DNA of 30,403 bases from Parachlamydiaceae bacterium (lineage in GTDB: Bacteria > Chlamydiota > Chlamydiia > Chlamydiales > Parachlamydiaceae): positions 1-30,403 of the forward strand of contig JACDGH010000005.1 in NCBI GenBank assembly GCA_013815395.1. Reading direction: 5' to 3'. Position numbers and translations under genes: made by a program. Positions 8,471-16,377 of the stretch are shown here, piece by piece; position 1 is the stretch's first letter, and each line of letters starts with the position of its first letter. The notes under the pieces were generated by a model. That model was not told where the DNA came from. It did no database searches and saw only the letters and a list, made by a program, of their open reading frames with translations.

Positions 8471-8842
8471 TTAAAATTGAAGCCCTGCAGCGCGAGCACT
8501 ATCTGCGAGCGCAGCTAAAATACCATGGTACTTAGCGGGACCGCGGTCGAATATCACTTGTGTAACATTGTTATCTTTAGCAATAGCTGCAATATGTTCG
8601 CCAAGTTTTGCTGCAGAAACTTTATTCTTTTTAGAGAATTCAGTTCCGCGAAACTCTGTCGAGAACGTTGCTGCCATGCCTAAAGTTTTGCCAGACTGGT
8701 CATCAATCAATTGCACATGAATGTGCTTATTACTTTTGATTACGCATAATCTTGGCTTTTCGCTAGTACCACGCAAAGTTTTACGTACGCGTAGTGTGCG
8801 ATTTTTTCGGATTCGTTGTTTTTTTATCAAATTGCTTCGCAT
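8471..8842 (-). CDS. rplR: 50S ribosomal protein L18
   Basis: L18 binds 5S rRNA with L5 in the central protuberance. The basic N terminus, GTSEKPRLCVIKSNKHIHVQ and the C-terminal FDRGPAKYHGILAALADSAR are typical. The 123 aa length is close to E. coli (117). It stands in the usual spc order between rplF and rpsE. Confidence 0.96.
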   Translation of the reverse strand: MRSNLIKKQRIRKNRTLRVRKTLRGTSEKPRLCVIKSNKHIHVQLIDDQSGKTLGMAATFSTEFRGTEFSKKNKVSAAKLGEHIAAIAKDNNVTQVIFDRGPAKYHGILAALADSARAAGLQF

Positions 8843-8927
8843 AAAACCCTTATAGATCTTAATCGAGGGACATAATACATGTCCCCATAATTTTTGGCAA
8901 AATTTAAAATGCTGTCAGTCAGCAATT

Positions 8928-9470
8928 TTATTTTTTCGCAGCAGCCTTACCAGCTTTTTTGCGAACAAATTCGCCGTGATAGCGGATCCCTTTTCCTTGA
9001 TAAGGCTCAGGAGGCTTTTTCGAACGAATAGTCGCTGCAAATTGTCCAAGCTTTTGCTTATCAGTTCCTGAAAGCAAAATTTGTGTATTCTTTTCAACCT
9101 TAACGGTTACCCCTTCAGGAATAGGAAGTTTCATTGGATGGGACAAGCCAATTTGCAAGTCCAAGAGATTCCCTTGAACTGCGGCGCGGTAACCAACACC
9201 AATCATTTCCAGTTTTCTTTCAAAGCCTTGAGATGTACCGATGATCATATTGTTAATGATGGAACGATATAAGCCGTGAAAGTTGCCAGCATTTTCATGC
9301 TCAGCATCAAGCGCTATGATTATTTCTTCTTTTTCCACGTTTACAATTACACCATCAACAAGAGCTTGATGAAGAGTACCTTTAGGTCCTTTTACAGAGA
9401 TTTCTTTTTCAGAAACCTTTACTTCAACCCCTTTGGGAATCGCTATTGGAAGCTTACCTTTTCGAGACAT
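8928..9470 (-). CDS. rplF: 50S ribosomal protein L6
   Basis: L6 consists of two related alpha/beta domains and lies near the GTPase centre of the large subunit. The C-terminal signature PEPYQGKGIRYHGEFVRKK is intact, and the N-terminal domain starts MSRKGKLPIAIPKGVEV. The 180 aa length is normal. The 85-base gap to rplR holds no gene. Confidence 0.97.
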   Translation of the reverse strand: MSRKGKLPIAIPKGVEVKVSEKEISVKGPKGTLHQALVDGVIVNVEKEEIIIALDAEHENAGNFHGLYRSIINNMIIGTSQGFERKLEMIGVGYRAAVQGNLLDLQIGLSHPMKLPIPEGVTVKVEKNTQILLSGTDKQKLGQFAATIRSKKPPEPYQGKGIRYHGEFVRKKAGKAAAKK

Positions 9471-9529
9471 GTCAACTATTCTCCTTATAACGGACTACAA
9501 ACAGAAGTTGTATTCGTTTGATTAAATAT

Positions 9530-9934
9530 TTACCACACCAAACAAAGAAGTTCGCCACCGACACCTTCTCGTGCTGCTTCATAACCAGCAATGACGCCTT
9601 TAGAAGTCGACAAGATAGGTACACCTAACCCGCCAAAGAACTGAGGAATCCCTTCGCAGTCAACATACCAACGTCTGCCTGGTTTAGACATACGTTTCAT
9701 CCCTTTAATAACAGGTTGACGGCCATCAGTGTACTTTAAAATTAGGCGTATAGTACCACGGTGGCTATTTTCATGTTTTACCAAAAAGGCTTCAATGAAC
9801 CCTTTTGCTTTCAGGATTTGAGCAATATTTTCCTTCATTTTGCTCCAATCTACATCGACATGTCGATGTTGAGCTCTTGTTGCATTACGAATTCTTGTAA
9901 GGAAATCGGCTATTGGATCACTAATAACTGCCAT
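9530..9934 (-). CDS. rpsH: 30S ribosomal protein S8
   Basis: S8 is an early 16S rRNA binder, and in E. coli it represses spc operon translation. Visible features are the N-terminal DPIADFLTRIRNA and the C-terminal STSKGVIAGYEAAREGVGGE. The frame is open from an ATG at 9943, but that ATG directly abuts the Shine-Dalgarno AAAGGAG. The ATG at 9934, nine bases further, gives proper spacing and the family start MAVISDPI, so I take it (134 aa). rpsN is missing between rplE and rpsH; only about 17 bases separate them. Confidence 0.95.
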   Translation of the reverse strand: MAVISDPIADFLTRIRNATRAQHRHVDVDWSKMKENIAQILKAKGFIEAFLVKHENSHRGTIRLILKYTDGRQPVIKGMKRMSKPGRRWYVDCEGIPQFFGGLGVPILSTSKGVIAGYEAAREGVGGELLCLVW

Positions 9935-9951
9935 AGATTTCATCTCCTTTA

Positions 9952-10509
9952 TTAGGCTGCAACCGAAATCGGTAAGTTTTTAAATGGTAGACCGAGCAAT
10001 CTCAGTAGTTCAACACACTCTTCATCAGTATGAGCAGACGTCACAAAGGTAATATGCATCCCTTGAGCTTTTTTCACGTTATCAAGATTGATATCGGGAA
10101 AAATTTGCTGATCATCTAGTCCAAGTGTATAGTTACCACTACCATCGCACTTGCTTGGAAAGCCTCTAAAGTCAGGAATGCGAGGGCATGCCAAGTTACA
10201 GAATCTATCCATGAATTCATACATTCTTACACCACGAAGAGTTACTTTGACACCGATAGGTTGTCCTTCGCGTAGTTTGAAGTTAGAAATCGCCTTTTTG
10301 GCTTTAGTAATCACAGGTTTTTGTCCGGACAATTGAGCGAGCTCATTGACACAATCCTGGATTGAATTTTTATCCTTAGAAGCTTCAGCGATACCCATAT
10401 TGATAACAATTTTCAGAACCTTAGGGATCTTCATAGGGTTATCGAATGCAAATTTCTTTTGCAGTTCGCTTTTCACTTTTTCTAGATATTGTTTTTTTAA
10501 CCTAGACAT
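9952..10509 (-). CDS. rplE: 50S ribosomal protein L5
   Basis: L5 binds 5S rRNA and contacts the P-site tRNA and S13. The family features NPMKIPKVLKIVINMGIAEA near the N terminus, LREGQPIGVKVTLRGVRMYEF in the middle and FPDINLDNVKKAQGMHITFV toward the C terminus are all present. The 185 aa length is normal. It is 11 bases after rplX and in the same transcription unit. Confidence 0.97.
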   Translation of the reverse strand: MSRLKKQYLEKVKSELQKKFAFDNPMKIPKVLKIVINMGIAEASKDKNSIQDCVNELAQLSGQKPVITKAKKAISNFKLREGQPIGVKVTLRGVRMYEFMDRFCNLACPRIPDFRGFPSKCDGSGNYTLGLDDQQIFPDINLDNVKKAQGMHITFVTSAHTDEECVELLRLLGLPFKNLPISVAA

Positions 10510-10520
10510 TTGCTAACTCA

Positions 10521-10871
10521 TTAATTATTTTTTTTTAGAGAGCGATAGAGAACCTCTTGGTCGCCATCGTTATAAACTAGTTGACGCTCTCCATCTTTTA
10601 CTGAGCGTACTTTCAATTTAACAGCTTTATTATCTCCAACACACACTTTCAAATTCGAAATATGGATTGGGCCTTCTAACTCGATGATGCCGCCACGTTG
10701 GTTTGCTTCGCTAGGCTTTACATGCTTTTTACGAAGATTCAAACCTTGTACGATCGCTTTAGTGCCAGAGCATGATAATACAATACCAAATCGACCACGG
10801 TAGTTGCCTGAAATAGCAACGACTTTGTCGCCTTTTCGGATTTTTTTACTTTTTTGTGTAATATTTTCCAT
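10521..10871 (-). CDS. rplX: 50S ribosomal protein L24
   Basis: L24 initiates large-subunit assembly and lies near the exit tunnel. The KOW motif is visible as RKGDKVVAISGNYRGRFGIV (about 12-31), followed by KHVKPSEANQRGGIIELEGP. The 116 aa length is normal. It sits between rplN and rplE as in the spc operon. Confidence 0.96.
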   Translation of the reverse strand: MENITQKSKKIRKGDKVVAISGNYRGRFGIVLSCSGTKAIVQGLNLRKKHVKPSEANQRGGIIELEGPIHISNLKVCVGDNKAVKLKVRSVKDGERQLVYNDGDQEVLYRSLKKNN

Positions 10872-10893
10872 ACTTAATCTTGCCTTACAATAA

Positions 10894-11262
10894 TTACATC
10901 ACTTCGGGTGCTAAAGAAGCGATTTTTAAAAATCCTCTATCGCGAACTTCACGGGCGACGGCTCCGAAGATCCTAGTACCGCGTGGGTTGTTTTTGTCGT
11001 CGATGAGAACACAGCTATTGGTATCGAATCGAATCAAGGTGCCATCTTTGCGTCTAATGTACTTTTTAGTACGTACAATAACAGCTTTAACAACATCACC
11101 CTTCTTCACGCTACCATCAGGATCTGCCTCTTGAACGGAACAAACGATTATATCTCCAACATGAGCATATCTTCGTCTGGAACCACCGAGAACTTTAAAA
11201 CACTTTACCCGCTTTGCTCCTGTGTTATCAGCAACTTTAAGCTTGGTTTCTTGCTGAATCAT
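10894..11262 (-). CDS. rplN: 50S ribosomal protein L14
   Basis: L14 lies at the subunit interface and forms intersubunit bridges. The N-terminal IQQETKLKVADNTGAKRVKC and the conserved GSRRRYAHVGDIIVCSVQEA are typical. The 122 aa length is exact for the family. It is the first gene of the spc segment. The 104 bases upstream hold a nested hairpin and may carry an internal control point. Confidence 0.97.
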   Translation of the reverse strand: MIQQETKLKVADNTGAKRVKCFKVLGGSRRRYAHVGDIIVCSVQEADPDGSVKKGDVVKAVIVRTKKYIRRKDGTLIRFDTNSCVLIDDKNNPRGTRIFGAVAREVRDRGFLKIASLAPEVM

Positions 11263-11294
11263 AACTTGCTAACTCCGATGTTTAATCGCATTTT

Positions 11295-11356
11295 GAATTC
11301 GCCTGATGAACCAGCGAGGGAACAAAAGCCCTCGGATTAAGCACCGCTGCGAATTC
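11295..11356 (-). promoter_or_regulatory. nested hairpin at the S10/spc boundary
   Basis: Outer arms GAATTCGC (11295-11302) and GCGAATTC (11349-11356) are perfectly complementary. They enclose an inner hairpin CGAGGG (11315-11320)/CCCTCG (11329-11334) with an 8-base loop. The structure lies between rpsQ and rplN, exactly where the S10 and spc operons are separate transcription units in E. coli. There is no U-run, so it is not a canonical terminator; it could be an mRNA processing or translational control element. Confidence 0.45.
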
Positions 11357-11366
11357 CATTTATAAT

Positions 11367-11618
11367 TTAAGCAACCACGCGCCAGCGCTTCAGTTTTGAC
11401 ATAGGTCTTGTCTCTACAACATTGACTACATCACCAATTTCTAGCGGAGCGTCATTGTGGGCGTAGATCTTTTTGGCACGTGTAATTACTTTGCCATATC
11501 TCGGGTGAGGGTATGTTCTTTCCAACTTAACAACAACAGTATTTTGCATTTTGTTGGAAACAACAACGCCCTTTTGCGTTTTTCGTTTAGAAATTCTTTC
11601 TTCTTCTTTTTGCTCCAT
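11367..11618 (-). CDS. rpsQ: 30S ribosomal protein S17
   Basis: S17 is an OB-fold primary 16S rRNA binder. The segment QKGVVVSNKMQNTVVVKLER and the following HPRYGKVITRAKKIYAHND are the family signature. The 83 aa length is normal. It lies 19 bases after rpmC. Confidence 0.96.
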   Translation of the reverse strand: MEQKEEERISKRKTQKGVVVSNKMQNTVVVKLERTYPHPRYGKVITRAKKIYAHNDAPLEIGDVVNVVETRPMSKLKRWRVVA

Positions 11619-11637
11619 GAAAAATCCTCAAATATTT

Positions 11638-11841
11638 TTACGAATTAAATGATTGCTTTTCATGTAGGATGGTGAGCAATCGGGCTTTCTCTTTTCTTTT
11701 TTGACGAAGCATGTGCGGCTTTTCAGGCTTATTTGCACGCTTCATCTCATTGACGAGCTTGTAAATTTCTTTAGCGAGATCGCTTAAAGTAAGCTCCAGC
11801 TCATCAACGGACATATCTCTTAGATTGCTAGCTTTTAACAT
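11638..11841 (-). CDS. rpmC: 50S ribosomal protein L29
   Basis: L29 is a small alpha-helical protein at the exit tunnel, close to the signal recognition particle and trigger factor site. The helical start LRDMSVDELELTLSDLAKEI and a basic second helix with RQKRKEKARLLTILHEK fit the family. At 67 aa it has normal length. It sits 7 bases after rplP, in the conserved order rplP-rpmC-rpsQ. Confidence 0.93.
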   Translation of the reverse strand: MLKASNLRDMSVDELELTLSDLAKEIYKLVNEMKRANKPEKPHMLRQKRKEKARLLTILHEKQSFNS

Positions 11842-11848
11842 TTATACC

Positions 11849-12268
11849 TCAAACTTGTTCGACGCGTTCTACGAAGCGCGTTTTTAGGCCTAATTTAGCA
11901 GCAGCACGGCGCAAGGCATTTTGAGCCAATTCTTTCGGCACGTTAGCCACTTCAAACAAGATACGACCTGGTCTAACCACAGCCACATAATGATCAATAT
12001 TTCCTTTACCTTTTCCCATACGAACTTCTGCTGGCTTTTTAGTCACAGGTTTATCGGGGAAAATGCGAATCCAAACTTTACCGCGGCGTTGAAAATAGCG
12101 ATTGATTGCTACTCTGCAAGCTTCGATTTGTTGGTTTGTAATCCAACCTCTTTCTAGCACCTGAATGCCGAATTCACCAAAGTGTACAAATTGTGCACCT
12201 TTAGTTAGGCCTGTGCTGTGGCCTTTCATCATTTTACGAAATTTAGTTCTTTTTGGCTGTAGAGGCAT
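11849..12268 (-). CDS. rplP: 50S ribosomal protein L16
   Basis: L16 organises the A-site region of the peptidyl transferase centre. The start MPLQPKRTKFRKMMKGHSTG, the central GRGKVWIRIFPDKPVTKKP-like stretch and GKGKGNIDHYVAVVRPGRIL are typical. The 139 aa length is normal. It lies only 2 bases after rpsC. Confidence 0.97.
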   Translation of the reverse strand: MPLQPKRTKFRKMMKGHSTGLTKGAQFVHFGEFGIQVLERGWITNQQIEACRVAINRYFQRRGKVWIRIFPDKPVTKKPAEVRMGKGKGNIDHYVAVVRPGRILFEVANVPKELAQNALRRAAAKLGLKTRFVERVEQV

Positions 12269-12270
12269 TT

Positions 12271-12921
12271 TTAAGCGCCCTCCTTCTTAGGATTGATAGA
12301 GTCTTCACCTCGATAGATCCATACCTTCACACCGATGCTACCATAAGTCGTTTCAGCACGACCCATCGCAAAATCAATATCGGCACGGATAGTATGTAAA
12401 GGTGTGCTACCTTCTTTATACCATTCAGTACGAGCAATTTCTGCACCACCTAAACGGCCGGAGCATTGAACTTTGATACCAATAGCGCCTGCATCAGTTG
12501 TTGATTGCATTGCTTTTTTCATTGCACGTCTAAAAGGTATGCGACGCTCGAGTTGTTTTGCAATTGCATCAGCAACTACTTTTGCATCAAGATCTGGTCG
12601 CTTAATTTCTTCGACTTCGACCCAAACTTCTTTACCAGTCAACTTGAACAATTCTTGTTTAAGAATATCAATTTCTGCGCCTTTTTTACCGATAACTAGA
12701 CCGGGTCTGGCTGTACAAATAGTGACTTCTACTTTCTCGCTCATGCGGCGTATTTTAATTTGCGAAGTTCCAACGCAAGCAGGTTTTTTCATTAGCGCTT
12801 CGCGAATTCGGAAATCTTCGACAAGCAATTGTCCAAATTCTTGCTTATTTGCAAACCATTTGGAACGCCAGTTGCGATTGCGAATTAGGCGAAAGCTAAT
12901 TGGATTGACTTTTTGTCCCAT
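12271..12921 (-). CDS. rpsC: 30S ribosomal protein S3
   Basis: S3 forms part of the mRNA entry tunnel with helicase activity. The N-terminal MGQKVNPISFRLIRNRNWRS is followed by a KH domain with RPGLVIGKKGAEIDILKQEL at about 74-93. The C-terminal domain contains GAIGIKVQCSGRLGGAEIAR. The 216 aa length is normal. It lies 3 bases from rplV and 2 bases from rplP. Confidence 0.97.
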   Translation of the reverse strand: MGQKVNPISFRLIRNRNWRSKWFANKQEFGQLLVEDFRIREALMKKPACVGTSQIKIRRMSEKVEVTICTARPGLVIGKKGAEIDILKQELFKLTGKEVWVEVEEIKRPDLDAKVVADAIAKQLERRIPFRRAMKKAMQSTTDAGAIGIKVQCSGRLGGAEIARTEWYKEGSTPLHTIRADIDFAMGRAETTYGSIGVKVWIYRGEDSINPKKEGA

Positions 12922-12924
12922 TAA

Positions 12925-13269
12925 TTACTCCTTATCCGTTATGCTAACAACGACAGTAAAATGACTTGTACGCTTCATGATCGGATGGCGTCCACCGCGG
13001 TTCTTAGGTTTTGCACGCTTAAATACAGGGCCTTGATCGATGCGAACTTCTTTTACTATTAAATCTTCACGTCGAGCATTTAACTGTGTTTCAGCATTAG
13101 CAACAGCACTATCTAAGGTTTTTATAAGCAGACGTCCACCTTTAAGGCTTGAGAACATTAACTGCGAAGTTGCTTGAGGAACGCGGAGACCGCGGATCAA
13201 GCCTGCAGCAAGTCTTGCCTTACGAGGACTGATTCTGACATATTTTGTTGTAGCAAAGGCATTATTCAT
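12925..13269 (-). CDS. rplV: 50S ribosomal protein L22
   Basis: L22 lines the peptide exit tunnel with L4, its beta-hairpin carrying macrolide contacts. KYVRISPRKARLAAGLIRGL at the N terminus and RAKPKNRGGRHPIMKRTSH at the hairpin are conserved. The 114 aa length is normal. It is translated tightly with rpsS (11 bases) and rpsC (3 bases). Confidence 0.96.
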   Translation of the reverse strand: MNNAFATTKYVRISPRKARLAAGLIRGLRVPQATSQLMFSSLKGGRLLIKTLDSAVANAETQLNARREDLIVKEVRIDQGPVFKRAKPKNRGGRHPIMKRTSHFTVVVSITDKE

Positions 13270-13280
13270 TAACTCGTCTC

Positions 13281-13544
13281 CTACTTCTTAATGGGGTGCC
13301 CTTTAAATGTTCGAGTGGGCGAAAACTCTCCAAGACGGTGACCTACCATGTTTTCTGAGACGAACACAGAGAGGAATTTACGTCCATTGTGTACCTCAAA
13401 GGTATGTCCGATCATTTCAGGAATGATCATGGAACGACGCGACCAAGTCTTTATTGGTTTACGTGTCGATAGTTTATTTTGACCGGCAACTTTTTTCAGA
13501 AGGTGGTGGTCAACAAAGGGACCTTTTTTTAGCGATCTAGCCAT
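13281..13544 (-). CDS. rpsS: 30S ribosomal protein S19
   Basis: S19 binds with S13 in the 30S head. MARSLKKGPFVDHHLLKKV and GHTFEVHNGRKFLSVFVSE, then GHRLGEFSPTRTFKGHPIKK, are diagnostic. The 87 aa length is normal. It is 5 bases after rplB. Confidence 0.97.
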   Translation of the reverse strand: MARSLKKGPFVDHHLLKKVAGQNKLSTRKPIKTWSRRSMIIPEMIGHTFEVHNGRKFLSVFVSENMVGHRLGEFSPTRTFKGHPIKK

Positions 13545-13549
13545 AAACC

Positions 13550-14395
13550 TTACTTCTTCCTTCGATCTTTAACGATAAACTTATTAGATTTTTTCTTCGA
13601 TCTGGTACGAAGACCGCGTGTAAATAGTGCCCAAGGTGTTTGAGGGATGTTACCTTTATGCTTACCTTCACCACCACCGTGAGGATGGTCGACAGGGTTC
13701 ATAGCAGTTCCTCTAACAGTCGGACGAATACCCTTCCAACGTTGACGGCCAGCTTTACCTTCCGAGCGCAGATTATGCTCCGGATTTGAAACTGTACCGA
13801 ATGTAGCACGACAATTTTCATTTATCAAACGAACTTCACCAGAAGGCATACGGATCGTTGCATAGCCACCGCTGCGAGCCATAAGCTGAGCTGATAGACC
13901 TGCAGAACGAACGAGCTTACCACCTTTAGCTGGGATAATTTCGATATTGAAAATTGTAGAGCCTAAAGGCATATGTTTTAGCTTCATGCAGCAGCCGACA
14001 TGAAAAGGCGGTTCTGCACTAGTTTGAACTTTATCACCTTGTTTTAGGCCTTGCGGAGCTAAAATGTAACGTTTTTCGCCATCTGCATAGTTAAGTAAAG
14101 CGATGTATGCGGATCGGTTAGGATCGTATTCGATGGATGCTACGCGTGCAGGAATATTTTCTTTATCGCGTTTAAAGTCGATAATACGATAGTGCTGCTT
14201 ATGACCTCCACCTTTGTGGCGGCAAGTAATGTGGCCATTATTGTTTCTGCCATTAGTACGTCTTTTAGGCAACAACAGTGACTTAGTTGGCCTTACAACA
14301 GCGCGGGTCATACCAGCTGCGCGAGTGAGAGTCTCGTGCATTGGTAGAACTAGCTGGCGTGTACCAGGAGTGACGGGGCGGTATTTTTTTAACAT
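13550..14395 (-). CDS. rplB: 50S ribosomal protein L2
   Basis: L2 is a primary 23S rRNA binder needed for subunit joining and peptidyl transferase activity. The family region RGTAMNPVDHPHGGGEGKHK near the C terminus includes the conserved His in DHPHGGGEG. The central SH3/OB-like domains carry NGHITCRHKGGGHKQHYR. The 281 aa length is normal. It is followed at 5 bases by rpsS, and 59 bases separate it from rplW. Confidence 0.98.
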   Translation of the reverse strand: MLKKYRPVTPGTRQLVLPMHETLTRAAGMTRAVVRPTKSLLLPKRRTNGRNNNGHITCRHKGGGHKQHYRIIDFKRDKENIPARVASIEYDPNRSAYIALLNYADGEKRYILAPQGLKQGDKVQTSAEPPFHVGCCMKLKHMPLGSTIFNIEIIPAKGGKLVRSAGLSAQLMARSGGYATIRMPSGEVRLINENCRATFGTVSNPEHNLRSEGKAGRQRWKGIRPTVRGTAMNPVDHPHGGGEGKHKGNIPQTPWALFTRGLRTRSKKKSNKFIVKDRRKK

Positions 14396-14454
14396 TTGCT
14401 TATAGCCTTCTTTTTATTTCATGGAATCCTGTGAGGTATTCCACTTTTTCCATG

Positions 14455-14787
14455 TTAAAGTGTATCTAAGCTGTCGCCGGGTTTTAGCGTAACAATCGCC
14501 TTTTTAAAGGCTTTTTTGGTGCCAAGACGTCCGCGTACGCGTCTTTCTTTTGATTTTACATTGAGCGTATTAACTGCGACAACTTTGATACCGTTTTCAC
14601 GATATATTTCTTCTACGGCCCATGCAATTTCTTGTTTATTTGCTTGAGGATCGACGATGAAAACATATTTCGGTGATTCACATCGAGCAAGAGAAACATT
14701 TGATTTCGCATTTTTTAGACTCTCAAGCATCTGAGATTTTTCAGTCACATGTTGATGCTTTACGATTTGATATGGGTCTTTTTTCAT
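14455..14787 (-). CDS. rplW: 50S ribosomal protein L23
   Basis: L23 is at the tunnel exit and is the docking site for trigger factor and SRP. The start KKDPYQIVKHQHVTEKSQML, the segment VFIVDPQANKQEIAWAVEEI and the following GIKVVAVNTLNVKSKERRVR fit the family. The 110 aa length is typical. It lies between rplD and rplB as in the S10 operon. Confidence 0.95.
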   Translation of the reverse strand: MKKDPYQIVKHQHVTEKSQMLESLKNAKSNVSLARCESPKYVFIVDPQANKQEIAWAVEEIYRENGIKVVAVNTLNVKSKERRVRGRLGTKKAFKKAIVTLKPGDSLDTL

Positions 14788-14838
14788 AATTATTTCCTTA
14801 ATTTAGCATCGCAGGCATATGATTAGCATGCCAATACA

Positions 14839-15534
14839 TTAGCACAGCCATTCGTTAAGTTCATTAAATGCAGGCTCTGTCATGACAAGTTCATTTGCGA
14901 TGAGCAGGTGATAGCCGTTGATATTTTTTGCTAATGAAAACTCTGTTTTAGGGATATTATGCACGCTTTTAATAAAATTGTCATGCTTCGTACATTCTAC
15001 GCTGATCAATTTTTTTTGTTCGCCAGCAGCAATTTCCACATAGTTTCCTTCACCTAAAAACAACACTCTGCCTTTTACTTCGCAAATTTTCAAGAAGTTG
15101 ACAACTGTTTTTGTTTTAGGAGCATCTAGCTCAGTAGTCTCAATAAGGCGCACTTTATTGTTTCTAATCTTTTCACCGACTAAAAATCTAATAGCTGCTT
15201 TCTTTTCTTTCTTATTGATACGCACATGTTGGTCGAATTTTGGTCTTGGACCAAACACGCGGCCACCACCTTTATATTGAGGAGATGACAATCTACCTTG
15301 ACGTGCGCGACCGCCACCTTTTTGAGGGTGAGGCTTTTTAGTTGTATGATTGACTTCACCACGAGTTTTTGTACTTGCAGACCATTGTCTTGCATTTTCT
15401 CTGATTGCAATGATGTAGTCTTTAATCATTTGGCTGTTTGCTTCAGCTTCGGCTAGTAGATCGTCTACTTGCACTTGACCAATTTCTTGGCCTTCTAAAT
15501 TATATTTTTTCAGATTAGTCACAGTTAACTCCAT
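14839..15534 (-). CDS. rplD: 50S ribosomal protein L4
   Basis: L4 lines the exit tunnel, and in E. coli it also represses its own S10 operon. The conserved loop KGGGRARQGRLSSPQYKGGG is at about residues 72-91 of the longer frame. The frame extends upstream to a TTG at 15567, but the first 11 residues overlap a Shine-Dalgarno-rich hairpin. The ATG at 15534 (MELTVTNLKKYN) gives the family start and 231 aa, so I choose it. The 45 bases between the rplC stop and this start contain a potential translational switch (separate entry). Confidence 0.95.
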   Translation of the reverse strand: MELTVTNLKKYNLEGQEIGQVQVDDLLAEAEANSQMIKDYIIAIRENARQWSASTKTRGEVNHTTKKPHPQKGGGRARQGRLSSPQYKGGGRVFGPRPKFDQHVRINKKEKKAAIRFLVGEKIRNNKVRLIETTELDAPKTKTVVNFLKICEVKGRVLFLGEGNYVEIAAGEQKKLISVECTKHDNFIKSVHNIPKTEFSLAKNINGYHLLIANELVMTEPAFNELNEWLC

Positions 15535-15537
15535 CTT

Positions 15538-15576
15538 AAGGTGCTGTGGCACCTTCCTTTTAAACAAATTGGGTGC
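15538..15576 (-). promoter_or_regulatory. hairpin with alternative pairing in the rplD ribosome-binding region
   Basis: GCACCTT (15549-15555) and AAGGTGC (15538-15544) form a perfect 7-bp stem with a 4-base loop immediately before the rplD ATG. The upstream GGTGC (15572-15576, reading GCACC on the coding strand) could pair with the same segment instead. The only good Shine-Dalgarno (AAAGGAAGG, minus strand of 15553-15561) lies at the edge of this stem, so folding would either bring it next to the ATG or mask it. Confidence 0.45.
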
Positions 15577-15579
15577 TGA

Positions 15580-16263
15580 TTATTTTTTCTTTGCAGCTTT
15601 TTTCTTCTTTGCAGGAGAAAGGTAAACTAATCCGCCACGAGGTCCAGGAACTTGTCCTTCGAGGAGAATAACATTATCATCAAGATGAACGGCAACAACA
15701 CGAATATTTTGTACTGTAACTCTATCATCGCCCATCTGACTTGCATGTGGGACGCCAGGAAGACAACGACCTGGAGTTGAGCGCATACCGGTTGAACCAG
15801 CGTGTCTATGGAAACTAGAACCGTGAGATGCAGGACCACCACGATAATTGTTTTTCTTCATAACGCCTTGGTAGCCTTTACCTTTGGACATTGCAGTTGC
15901 GTCAATAAAACCAACTTCGTTGAATGCATCCAAGGCTATTTCTTGACCAAGAGTGTATCCATCAACATTATCAAGCCGTGCTTCTGTAATGTAGCGTCGT
16001 GGTGCAGCGCCGGCCTTAGCAAAGTGGCCAGCTAGTGGCTTTCCAACACGCCTTGTAACAGTGCGAGGATCTTTAGTCTTTACTATTTCAAAACCAAGTT
16101 GGATAGCAGTGTAGCCATCTTTTTCTTTTGTTTTGACTTGCGTCACAACATTGGGTTCAGCTTCGATAACTGTGCAGACGGTGACGTTGCCTTGCTCGTC
16201 AAACACTTGCATCATACCGCGCTTTTTTCCCATTAATCTAAGCGATGTTTGCTTAAGCGTCAT
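15580..16263 (-). CDS. rplC: 50S ribosomal protein L3
   Basis: L3 is an early-assembly protein reaching the peptidyl transferase centre. The core is seen as SKGKGYQGVMKKNNYRGGPA, SHGSSFHRHAGSTGMRSTPG and QMGDDRVTVQNIRVV, with a lysine-rich tail. The frame starts at an ATG at 16272, but that ATG directly abuts the Shine-Dalgarno AAGGA. The second ATG at 16263 (MTLKQTSLRLMGKKRG) has nine-base spacing and I prefer it (227 aa). It is the first gene of the superoperon; rpsJ, usually upstream, is absent as in Chlamydia. Confidence 0.96.
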   Translation of the reverse strand: MTLKQTSLRLMGKKRGMMQVFDEQGNVTVCTVIEAEPNVVTQVKTKEKDGYTAIQLGFEIVKTKDPRTVTRRVGKPLAGHFAKAGAAPRRYITEARLDNVDGYTLGQEIALDAFNEVGFIDATAMSKGKGYQGVMKKNNYRGGPASHGSSFHRHAGSTGMRSTPGRCLPGVPHASQMGDDRVTVQNIRVVAVHLDDNVILLEGQVPGPRGGLVYLSPAKKKKAAKKK

Positions 16264-16287
16264 AATGCTCATTCCTTAAGTCAATGT

Positions 16288-16313
16288 GTTAGACGTTTAT
16301 ATGTCCGTCTAAC
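16288..16313 (-). promoter_or_regulatory. leader hairpin upstream of rplC
   Basis: GTTAGACG (16288-16295) and CGTCTAAC (16306-16313) form a perfect 8-bp stem with a 10-base loop, 25-50 bases before the rplC start. It would be part of the 5' leader of the ribosomal transcript and is a candidate for leader control. Confidence 0.4.
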
Positions 16314-16339
16314 GTTTGTTTTTATATAACACATTAAGA

Positions 16340-16365
16340 ATTGTATCTTTGCCTACTTGTGTAAA
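16340..16365 (-). promoter_or_regulatory. weak promoter candidate for the ribosomal superoperon
   Basis: On the minus strand TTTACA (16360-16365) and TACAAT (16340-16345) look like -35 and -10 boxes, but the 14-base spacing is too short for a standard sigma-66/70 promoter. Another AT-rich hexamer (TTATAT, about 16322-16327) lies closer to the gene. The true promoter should lie in 16314-16400, but I cannot fix it. Confidence 0.25.
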
Positions 16366-16377
16366 GGTACACATGAA

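Noticed and set aside
15535..15567. Upstream TTG start for rplD
   Set aside because: The 11 extra residues would be encoded by the Shine-Dalgarno/hairpin region; the ATG at 15534 matches the family start.
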